Assembly (NCBI GenBank): GCA_039024295.1
Contig: JBCDIQ010000084.1
Coordinates: 1-17,033 of the forward strand
Length of the DNA stretch: 17,033 nt
Direction: 5' to 3'
Source: JBCDIQ01 sp039024295
Lineage (GTDB): Bacteria > Bacteroidota > Bacteroidia > J057
The first letter of the stretch is position 1, and every line of letters begins with the position of its first letter. The translations under genes and the position numbers were made by a program. This document shows, piece by piece, positions 6,737 through 13,664 of the stretch. The notes under the pieces were generated by a model. That model searched no databases and was not told the DNA's origin. It saw only the letters and a program-made list of their open reading frames with translations.

Positions 6737-8542
6737 ATGAGAGTCCTACTTTCGTTCCTGTTGTTCATCATTTCCTTCCCTGTTGCCGCAAGTATTGTTC
6801 CCGTTGAGCTTGCAAAACGGGAACTGGCATCAACACTAATTGTATTGGCTGAAGTCGAGGAAGGAAATGCTTACTGGGACGCTGCTGGTAGGTACATCCG
6901 AACCCCCTATTTCCTAAAGGTATCAGCTGTTCTAAAAGGAAACATACCTGATTCACAGCTTGTTCTGGTTGCGCTGGGAGGAACATTAAGTGAGGAAGCA
7001 ATGGTGGTGAGCCATTCCATGAAACTAACCTCGGGAGATGCCGGCTGCTTCCTGCTTAAAAGTGCCCCGTCATCCGCCCTTCCTGCTTCTTCGCAGATGA
7101 ATCAATTGACATGTTGCTTACCAGTTGCCGGGCCACAAGGAGGACTACTGTTACAAGACGGTAGTTACCATGACCCGTTATGGGGAGCTGATTATTCCGA
7201 GAGAGAATTGTTCAGGGCATTAGGCGTTCAGCAGGCGGTTAAACCAGATGGGAGCCCTTATCTGCCTCAGAATTTGGAGGCAACGCCCTTCTCTGGGCAG
7301 CGTACCATTACCTCAGTTAGGACGGTTTCAAATGGACGTCAGGTAGCTGGAACCATTGAAGGGGGAGATGTTCTGATTATTTCTGGTAGTGGATTTGGAG
7401 CAAACCGGGGCAGGGTAAGGTTTTCAAATGCAGATGATGGTGGGCGCACCACCCTAGAGCCCCCACAACCTACAGATTACCTTTCCTGGAGTGACAGTGA
7501 AATCCGGGTACGAATACCATTTTCAGCAGGATCGGGAACAGTTTCAGTATTCACCTCCAACGGACTCCCTGCTGGGACGACGCCTCTTACCATTGAATGG
7601 GCGGTCACGAGCATTTACTCTGACTTTTCCGAATTCTCTTCTGATACCCGACAAAGGATAGAGTTGGTAGCCATCAATGCCGGAGAAGGCTATCGATTTC
7701 GATACACCTTGGACTTCCTATTGAATTGTGATGCAGTAAATGCTTTTCAGCGGGGATTTGCCAGGTGGAAAAATGCCATCGCCGTTAATTACGACTTGGA
7801 TTGTGTATTTGCCAATAGCATAAGGGGGGCAGATGGCATCCCTACCATTGCGTTTTCTGACTCACTTCCCATGGGGATACTGGGGCAGACAGCTAGTTTT
7901 TTTGCTGGTCAGGCAACTGCTGCTTGCAACCAAGCCCAAACCTTCTGGTACCTGAGTGATGTAGATATGCGATTCGCCAATCGGCCAGGGAATTTGAGCT
8001 GGAACTTTGGCCCGCAAAATGCGACTTTTTTAAATTTTGACTTTGAATCTGTGGTTGTGCATGAGCTTGGGCATGCGAAAGGGTTGGCTCATATCATAGA
8101 TGATGGAGAAATCATGCATTTTTCTATTTCCAATGGGCAGACCTTAAGGGATATAGATGGTTCAGAAATACCCGCCGTAGCGCATAAGCTTGGTCATAGC
8201 ACGCAGGTAAATTGTATCAATACCCCCGCCCCTATTCGCGCTACCTCTGATAGGACCCTTCGAAATTGTGGATTTTGCCCCACCGTCTCCAATAGTACTC
8301 AGGTTACCCCTCAACTTCCGAAGGTAGTATCTTCTGGTGCAGGGACGTATCTGGTAAAACTTCCCAAAGAGATTCCTACAGCAGAGATAAGCCTTATCCA
8401 AGTAAACGGAAAAATAGTATGGAAGGCTACTCGTACAGATGGTGCCTCTTTACCTGACATGCCAGCCGGGATTTACCTATACCAACTTGTGACAAAGAAA
8501 CAAGAAGCTTACTGGGGCAGGTTACTGTATGGGACAGACTGA
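6737..8542 (+). CDS. Secreted matrixin-like zinc metalloprotease with TIG domain
   Basis: A 601-aa exported protein. The signal peptide covers about residues 1-18 (LLSFLLFIISFPVAAS). Residues about 20-180 form an uncharacterised N-terminal domain with Cys at 104, 126 and 127. Residues about 186-287 look like an IPT/TIG immunoglobulin-like domain (GGDVLIISGSGFGANRGRVRFS, LSWSDSEIRVRIP). The protease domain follows at about 290-490: it holds the full metzincin zinc motif HELGHAKGLAH at 442-452 (ligands H442, H446, H452; general base E443). A Met-turn candidate, IMH, has M460 eight residues after the third His, the spacing seen in matrixins. Residues about 525-601 (LIQVNGKIVW, MPAGIYLYQLV, YWGRLLY) resemble a T9SS sorting domain lacking the usual YPNP start. 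It probably degrades extracellular protein; substrate unknown. The ATG at 6737 is 26 nt after the preceding terminator. Confidence 0.85.
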   Translation: MRVLLSFLLFIISFPVAASIVPVELAKRELASTLIVLAEVEEGNAYWDAAGRYIRTPYFLKVSAVLKGNIPDSQLVLVALGGTLSEEAMVVSHSMKLTSGDAGCFLLKSAPSSALPASSQMNQLTCCLPVAGPQGGLLLQDGSYHDPLWGADYSERELFRALGVQQAVKPDGSPYLPQNLEATPFSGQRTITSVRTVSNGRQVAGTIEGGDVLIISGSGFGANRGRVRFSNADDGGRTTLEPPQPTDYLSWSDSEIRVRIPFSAGSGTVSVFTSNGLPAGTTPLTIEWAVTSIYSDFSEFSSDTRQRIELVAINAGEGYRFRYTLDFLLNCDAVNAFQRGFARWKNAIAVNYDLDCVFANSIRGADGIPTIAFSDSLPMGILGQTASFFAGQATAACNQAQTFWYLSDVDMRFANRPGNLSWNFGPQNATFLNFDFESVVVHELGHAKGLAHIIDDGEIMHFSISNGQTLRDIDGSEIPAVAHKLGHSTQVNCINTPAPIRATSDRTLRNCGFCPTVSNSTQVTPQLPKVVSSGAGTYLVKLPKEIPTAEISLIQVNGKIVWKATRTDGASLPDMPAGIYLYQLVTKKQEAYWGRLLYGTD

Positions 8543-8570
8543 TTTTTAATCATAATTACTTAGCTCGCAA

Positions 8571-9209
8571 ATGGATTTAATTGACCCCAATCTCCAACAT
8601 TACCTGGAAATAAGGTCTGATGATGAGCCGGAACTCCTTTCTCGATTGAGGCGGGAAACCCACCTGAAAATATTGTACCCCCGAATGTTGTCCGGTCATT
8701 TACAGGGACGATTTCTGGCCATGGTATCTTGGATGGTGCAACCTGCTCGCATCCTGGAAATCGGGACCTACACCGGCTATTCATGTATCTGCCTCGCAGA
8801 AGGATTAAAAGCCGGGGGGCTCATTGATACCCTGGAATTAAATGAAGAGTTGGAACCAATGATGAGGCGTTACTGGAAAGAAGCCAATATTGAGTCCTCA
8901 GTGAATCTGCACCTAGGGCCAGCGACGGATACGTTGTCTTCTTTACAGGGGCCTTATGACTTGGTCTTCATTGATGCGGATAAGGGAAATTATCCTGCCT
9001 ATTTTGAAGCTATTCTGCCAAAAGTTCGGCAGGGTGGCATTATCCTTGCCGATAATGTTTTATGGAGTGGAAAGGTTTTGGATACTGAAGTTATGGATAA
9101 GGAAACCTCAGGACTTCGCAGGTTTAATGAGCTGGTTACCAACGATGACCGGGTTTCAAATGTCCTACTGCCTTTGCGCGATGGCGTGATGATGATTTAC
9201 AAAAAATAA
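8571..9209 (+). CDS. SAM-dependent O-methyltransferase (family 3, COMT/CCoAMT-like)
   Basis: A 212-aa class I methyltransferase of the small cation-dependent O-methyltransferase family (about 210-230 aa), so it is full length. The SAM-binding motif I is ILEIGTYTGYS (residues 61-71). The acidic residue after the second strand is in LELNEE (E89). The metal-binding residues are in VFIDADKGNY (D135) and ILADNVLWSGKV (D161, N162). Family members methylate catechol-like hydroxyl groups using Mg2+ or a similar ion; the physiological acceptor in Bacteroidota is usually unknown. There is no signal peptide, so it is cytoplasmic. The gene starts 28 nt after the metalloprotease stop with no terminator visible between them, so readthrough is possible, but no functional link is evident. 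Confidence 0.92.
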   Translation: MDLIDPNLQHYLEIRSDDEPELLSRLRRETHLKILYPRMLSGHLQGRFLAMVSWMVQPARILEIGTYTGYSCICLAEGLKAGGLIDTLELNEELEPMMRRYWKEANIESSVNLHLGPATDTLSSLQGPYDLVFIDADKGNYPAYFEAILPKVRQGGIILADNVLWSGKVLDTEVMDKETSGLRRFNELVTNDDRVSNVLLPLRDGVMMIYKK

Positions 9210-9323
9210 CAGGAAAGGTTTCAGGTGAGAATGTCTGCTTTTGAAATCAATAAGGAGAGAAATTTGTTTGAGTTGAAACCAGGCGCAGGCTTCGGTCTGC
9301 TTGGCAACTGTAACAGGAAGACA

Positions 9324-11072
9324 ATGAAAAAAATTATTCAGATAATCTTATTCGGGTGGTTGGTGCTGGGTGGCGCACTGTATGGACAAGGGGTTAAGGT
9401 TCCCTCTACCTTTATGTATTGTGGCATTCAACTGGAAGTTACTCCGGGGGCCCAGGCAATTTTGGCAGGTCATATCTCAAGTATTTATGAGAGCCCAAGG
9501 TATTTCAATGCAATGGTGGAGATGTGCGATACCTACATGCCCTTCATAGATGAGGCCTTTGGAGATTTGGGTATTCCAAAAGACTTGAAATACATCGTTA
9601 TTCAGGAAAGTTCGCTAAAGCCAGATGCGGTTTCTTCCTCTAATGCAGTCGGTTTTTGGCAATTTAAGCTAGACCCAGGGTTGGAATATGGATTGAGAAT
9701 TGATGAAAAGATTGACGAGCGCAAGCATATTTATCGATCTTCCTTTGCGGCTGCTTCCTACTTTAAAAAGGCGAACTACGACTTTGACAATTGGGTGTAT
9801 GCAGTTATCTCTTACTATGAAGGCTTAACCGGGGCCGTTAAATACACCAAGCCTGAATTTTACGGCAGGGATACAATGGTGGTGGATGAACAACTTCATT
9901 GGTACGCGATGAAGGCCATTGCACATTATTTGGCTTACCATGAAGCCGTTGACATGAATCGTGCGCCTAAATTATGGTTGGAACCTTTTTCTACCAGGGG
10001 AGAGCATAAACTGAATAAGTTGTGTGCTTCACATGGCATAGAGACAGAACTATTCAGATCGTACAATCGCTGGATCAAGGAAGACAACTTGCCCAAAGAC
10101 AGCAATTTTACCTACTATATCCCGCGATTAAACGAGTTTTATCCAGGGCATAAACTAGATCCCCAGAAACCAGGCGTAGAAATTGTGGTGGCCAATCCTG
10201 TTCATAACAACCGGGAGGAACCAGTTATTCCAATTGATCCTACGCTTAATCAACCCCCTGTAGAGATCTCCTCAGACCCCCAAGGAAACAATAACCTTAC
10301 TGCTCCAAGGGCCATTCCTGTTGAGGCCGACCCTTCGGTAAATTTTGTAGAATTTAACCTAAAGGATGACCTGCAATACGGGAATGAATATGTCCTGTAT
10401 GATGGCAGTATGATGCTATCAGAAATTGCTAATCGTTATAAAGTACGGTTGAGCAAACTCCTTACCTGGAATAATTTTGCTCCTGGAACAGTTCCTGAAA
10501 CTGGCACCCTGATTTACCTCAAAAAGGCAAAGAAAGTGGCATTTCACATTGTAGAGAAAAATGAAAACCTCTATCAAGTCAGCCTGGTCAGGTCAAAATC
10601 GGTCAATAAAATCCTTAAAAAGAACCGTTTTGCCAAGGATGATCGGGTAATCTACATTGGCCAGAAATTGTACTTGAAGAAGAAAAAGCCCAAGGGGGAA
10701 CAGCTCATTATCCTAAGAAATGATTATCAGCCGGAATACAACGCACCGGAGGTAGTAGGTGAAAGTGAGCCTACGCCTTCTGCCTTTGATATCCCGGAAG
10801 GGTACAAACCTCCTGTAACCAAGCCTGACCAAGGGGTTGGAGGTTCCACTCCTGCGACTTCATCCAATACCACTCCCACAGACAATGGACCTCAAACCAA
10901 GTGGATTGTCCATGTGGTGGAGCCTGGGGATACCTTGTGGAATATTTCGACTCGTTACGGCACCAAGGTCGAAATCATTAAATTGACGAATAAGCTGACC
11001 ACCGATGCCTTGTCCACGGGCATGGAACTCCGGATATTGGCCAGGGTCTCAATGTTGCAGGGAGGGCAGTAG
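9324..11072 (+). CDS. Lytic transglycosylase with LysM repeats (MltD-like)
   Basis: A 582-aa exported peptidoglycan lyase. The frame is open from a GTG at 9225, but I choose the ATG at 9324 because MKKIIQIILFGWLVLGGALYGQ is a clear signal peptide and AGGA stands 6 nt upstream. The transglycosylase (SLT) domain covers about residues 60-215, with catalytic Glu E95 in IQESSLKPDAVSSS, followed by AVGFWQF, GLRIDEKIDER and ISYYEGLTG. Most MltD-type enzymes have YN[AC]G where this one has YYEG. Then come a proline-rich linker (about 290-345), two divergent LysM modules (about 357-400 and 406-452), a second low-complexity linker (470-525) and a canonical C-terminal LysM at about 528-573 (HVVEPGDTLWNISTRYGTK). 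It should cleave glycan strands during wall remodelling in the periplasm. A 114-nt gap separates it from the methyltransferase gene. Confidence 0.9.
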   Translation: MKKIIQIILFGWLVLGGALYGQGVKVPSTFMYCGIQLEVTPGAQAILAGHISSIYESPRYFNAMVEMCDTYMPFIDEAFGDLGIPKDLKYIVIQESSLKPDAVSSSNAVGFWQFKLDPGLEYGLRIDEKIDERKHIYRSSFAAASYFKKANYDFDNWVYAVISYYEGLTGAVKYTKPEFYGRDTMVVDEQLHWYAMKAIAHYLAYHEAVDMNRAPKLWLEPFSTRGEHKLNKLCASHGIETELFRSYNRWIKEDNLPKDSNFTYYIPRLNEFYPGHKLDPQKPGVEIVVANPVHNNREEPVIPIDPTLNQPPVEISSDPQGNNNLTAPRAIPVEADPSVNFVEFNLKDDLQYGNEYVLYDGSMMLSEIANRYKVRLSKLLTWNNFAPGTVPETGTLIYLKKAKKVAFHIVEKNENLYQVSLVRSKSVNKILKKNRFAKDDRVIYIGQKLYLKKKKPKGEQLIILRNDYQPEYNAPEVVGESEPTPSAFDIPEGYKPPVTKPDQGVGGSTPATSSNTTPTDNGPQTKWIVHVVEPGDTLWNISTRYGTKVEIIKLTNKLTTDALSTGMELRILARVSMLQGGQ

Positions 11073-11077
11073 TGCTA

Positions 11078-11110
11078 AGACCTCGCAGGTTTCAAAAACC
11101 TGGGAGGTCT
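11078..11110. repeat. Palindromic hairpin repeat between convergent genes
   Basis: A 15-bp stem with one mismatch (11078-11092 with 11096-11110) has a 3-nt loop, CAA. The arms read AGACCTCGCAGGTTT and AAACCTGGGAGGTCT. It begins 5 nt after the transglycosylase stop and ends 9 nt before the 3' end of the opposing glycosidase locus. There is no U tract on either side, so it is not a classical terminator. The sequence looks like the REP-like hairpins of AGACCTC(G/A)CAGGTTT type that I recall as dispersed repeats in Bacteroidota genomes. That resemblance is from memory and needs a genome count. Confidence 0.7.
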
Positions 11111-11119
11111 GGGTAGGAA

Positions 11120-11419
11120 TCACTCCAAAACTACTTCGCGGTGCTTCCCATTGAAACGTACCTCTGCAGCCTCTTTACTGTGAGACATGTGAACCACTAC
11201 CTCCCAGTCTTCCTTCGTCTGGTCAACTATCAGCACCCGCTTACCATCCTTTTTCTCCATTTTTAGGCTAATGGTGTTCTCGCCAATAGGTAAGCTTTTC
11301 AGCTCGGCGGAAGGCCATTCATCTGGGAATTGCGGCCTCAAATGGATGGTTTTCTGATGTGCCATGGGGCGAACCCCAAAGAACCCCCAAATAATTGGAT
11401 AGGCCACCGCATACAAGTT
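11120..11419 (-). pseudogene. C-terminal part of the glycosidase, cut off by an amber codon
   Basis: This segment is in exactly the same frame as the upstream glycosidase ORF and is separated from it by one TAG (11420-11422). It encodes 99 residues starting NLYAVAYPIIWGFFGVRP and ending with a beta-rich tail (TIHLRPQFPDEWPSAEL, IGENTISLKMEKK, EVRFNGKHREVVLE), then TGA. That tail is the beta-sandwich cap expected after an (alpha/alpha)6 barrel. The break falls in a helix reading GMAVQA-stop-NLYAVAYP, where Trp is common in such proteins, so TGG to TAG is the simplest explanation. A TTG at 11414-11416 could only start a short fragment, with no good ribosome binding site. I regard this as the stranded end of the same gene, not a separate gene. 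Confidence 0.8.
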
Positions 11420-13471
11420 CTACGCCTGGACTGCCATACCAAAATCGGGAGATACCTCGTACATAGAGCCCGGCAGCGCATATCCAAAGCTGTTATGAAG
11501 CTTTTTCATGTACTGGTAAGCCTCTTCTGTTCTGCCATAGTTAAGTTCTCCAATGGCTTGCACACCAGTGGGCAGGGTCATTACGGCTCCCAGGTAGCTG
11601 AATGCTTTTTTTCGGCTGGCCTCGACCAATTCATCCTTACCGGCACTTTCATCACGGTCAATTCCCGTAACAAACATGCCAAATGGATTGGTAAACTGTT
11701 GGGCAGTTTCCAGGGCCGCAAGGGCTTTGGCAGAATCCGCAATCCCGATTTCCATGGGCGTATTGACTACCCAGTTGTGAAACACTACCTGGCCGGCTAC
11801 GGTGCCTTTAGGTTGGGCTTCCACTTCGACTTTTAATGCTTCCAGTTCCTCTACCGCCCAGGGCTTGTTAAGGGTATCTGCCCGAATAATGGCAGATTCA
11901 ATCAGCTCAAGCGTTTTTTCCTTCGAGCCAATAAAGTCTGCATAAGAGTTCGCTGATGCTACCCACCAGATATCGTTGATTTTTTGACGGAGGATTGCTG
12001 CTTGTTGAGCATAAGTGGTTGCATCTGGATCACCCAATAGTTTCCCCATTTCCCCTGCGGCGTTTAACCCAGCTTGGGTGTAGACCGCCACATCAATGAG
12101 TTCCGCATCAAGTCCGTGGATTTCCATCATGCCAAAGCCTTCTGGAATCAGGTTGCCATCTTTGTCCTGTGCAAGTGTCCAGTCCATTCCCTGTTTGATG
12201 AAAGGATAGTATTCCCGCATAAGGGCGGTGTCTCCTGTCCATTTGACATATTGCCAGAGGAAAAATGCGAAATGAGGGGTTTCGTTGAGGTTACCGGGAT
12301 TGAACACCGCACCATTGGTAGACGTCTCGTGCACCACGCGGCCATTGCCATTGGTTTTGGCAGAAATGTCATACAGCAGCTGAAGGGTTTGCCGTACAAG
12401 TTCAGGCCTACCTGATGCGAGGGCTCCTTGCAAGGTGTAGGTGTTGTCACAGCCAAACCACCAGGGGTAATCGGGGTATCCAGCCGCAAGGCCTCTACCG
12501 ATCCCTGGCACCTCCCGAATCAGCCAATCGGTGGTGTATTTATTCCATTGGTACAAGGTCTGGATACCTTTATCCGGAATGCTTACCTCAGCGACCTGCT
12601 CCAGTTGTTGGTATCGTTCTACCTTTTGGGCGAGCAGTTGATCAGCAGATTCGTGGATGGATTCGTAAGTGGCACGGCATTTCTCAGCGGATTCGGTGCT
12701 GCCAGCCAACACTACCCGTATCACGTTGGAATTATTTGGGGCCACTTCTACCTGATAAGTAACTGAAGCATCCTGCCCGAGTCCTTTTCGTGTGGAGATG
12801 CAAGGAACAGATGTGTAATTGCCACTTGCAGATGCTTTTCTAGCACCGAAGTATACAAACCAGGGATTATTTTTGTCTTTTCCCATCACCATTCCCTTTT
12901 CTGAATCGAACACCACTGAGTCAGGCGCATCGATCATGTTCGTTCTTTCTCCAAGCCACACAGGTCTTAAGTCTACAAAGCCTGAAAAGGTAATTTCCAG
13001 CTGGCGGGGTACTTCTTTGTGATTGGAAAACCGATAGTCAACGACCATTCCTTCCACGCCATCTGGGACAAACTGAAACCTTTCTACTTCCAGTTTCTGT
13101 TCCTCCAGGGTATACACCTGTTTATTGCCTACCGGATAATTCACGAATTGATCTGCCGTATCCAGGCAAGTGGAAACACTTCCTTCCTTAATCTGTAAGG
13201 CAAATCCATCCATGAGTTTGACCGGAGGGAGCCACAAGCCCCCCATTTCTCCTGTGATGTGCCATCCAAGATCTGGAAAAGTACCATCCTGGTGACCAAT
13301 CAGGTACACCCGATCCCCTGCTGTAACAGAAGGACTGTGGATATACTCCTGGTGCCCTTCGAGGGCTGGTAAGCTTGAAAGATTGGGCCATGTGAGGTCC
13401 TGCTTGGGAGTAGAGGGTGAACAAGCAAACATTAATATGCCCACGAAAAGGAGAACCGAAAACTTGCGCAT
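11420..13471 (-). CDS. Six-hairpin glycosidase-like lipoprotein, truncated by amber stop
   Basis: A 683-aa product. I start at the ATG at 13471 because MRKFSVLLFVGILMFACSPS is a lipoprotein signal with Cys17; the longer frame to 13579 adds a non-signal extension. Residues about 20-260 form an N-terminal beta-sandwich. Residues about 300-683 form an (alpha/alpha)6 barrel like glycogen-debranching, GH63/GH37 or rhamnosidase-type enzymes, with WNKYTTDWLIRE, GYPDYPWWFGCDN (331-343), NETPHFAFFLWQYVKWTGD and EGFGMMEIHG. Acidic residues in the last three are candidate catalytic groups, but I cannot assign a substrate. The reading stops at TAG (codon 684), with 99 further in-frame codons encoding the expected C-terminal cap. 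Without the cap the protein is probably unstable unless the stop is read through or is a sequencing error. Other genes in the window (46, 5802, 11072) end in TAG, which argues against a reassigned code. Confidence 0.82.
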   Translation of the reverse strand: MRKFSVLLFVGILMFACSPSTPKQDLTWPNLSSLPALEGHQEYIHSPSVTAGDRVYLIGHQDGTFPDLGWHITGEMGGLWLPPVKLMDGFALQIKEGSVSTCLDTADQFVNYPVGNKQVYTLEEQKLEVERFQFVPDGVEGMVVDYRFSNHKEVPRQLEITFSGFVDLRPVWLGERTNMIDAPDSVVFDSEKGMVMGKDKNNPWFVYFGARKASASGNYTSVPCISTRKGLGQDASVTYQVEVAPNNSNVIRVVLAGSTESAEKCRATYESIHESADQLLAQKVERYQQLEQVAEVSIPDKGIQTLYQWNKYTTDWLIREVPGIGRGLAAGYPDYPWWFGCDNTYTLQGALASGRPELVRQTLQLLYDISAKTNGNGRVVHETSTNGAVFNPGNLNETPHFAFFLWQYVKWTGDTALMREYYPFIKQGMDWTLAQDKDGNLIPEGFGMMEIHGLDAELIDVAVYTQAGLNAAGEMGKLLGDPDATTYAQQAAILRQKINDIWWVASANSYADFIGSKEKTLELIESAIIRADTLNKPWAVEELEALKVEVEAQPKGTVAGQVVFHNWVVNTPMEIGIADSAKALAALETAQQFTNPFGMFVTGIDRDESAGKDELVEASRKKAFSYLGAVMTLPTGVQAIGELNYGRTEEAYQYMKKLHNSFGYALPGSMYEVSPDFGMAVQA

Positions 13472-13490
13472 CACGTTTACAGTTTTTACG

Positions 13491-13506
13491 TACACCCAGA
13501 GGTGTA
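13491..13506. promoter_or_regulatory. Inverted repeat upstream of the glycosidase gene
   Basis: TACACC and GGTGTA are separated by 4 nt, 20-35 nt upstream of the glycosidase ATG on the minus strand. This position suits an operator or a leader hairpin. It lies in the 193-bp divergent spacer shared with the MoxR-like gene. No known regulator matches, and the evidence is only symmetry and location. Confidence 0.3.
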
Positions 13507-13664
13507 AAATTTGTGTTGTTGCAGAGAATATTAAGAGAAATACCTGCTGTGAGTCAAGGTATTGTCTGGTATCCTGCAATATTAAACAACTTTATGCACC
13601 TATTTGCAGTTAAGCAGAATGTTTGTGTTACTTGTAGTTATCCAATCAAGCTCATCTTTTTCAC

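Noticed and set aside
9225..9323. GTG start of the transglycosylase 33 codons upstream
   Set aside because: The extension is hydrophilic and would bury a clear signal peptide starting at the ATG at 9324.
11420..11422. Reassigned amber codon (TAG decoded as an amino acid) in this organism
   Set aside because: TAG ends at least the transposase, the SprB-repeat gene and the transglycosylase with normal protein ends, so a global code change is unlikely.
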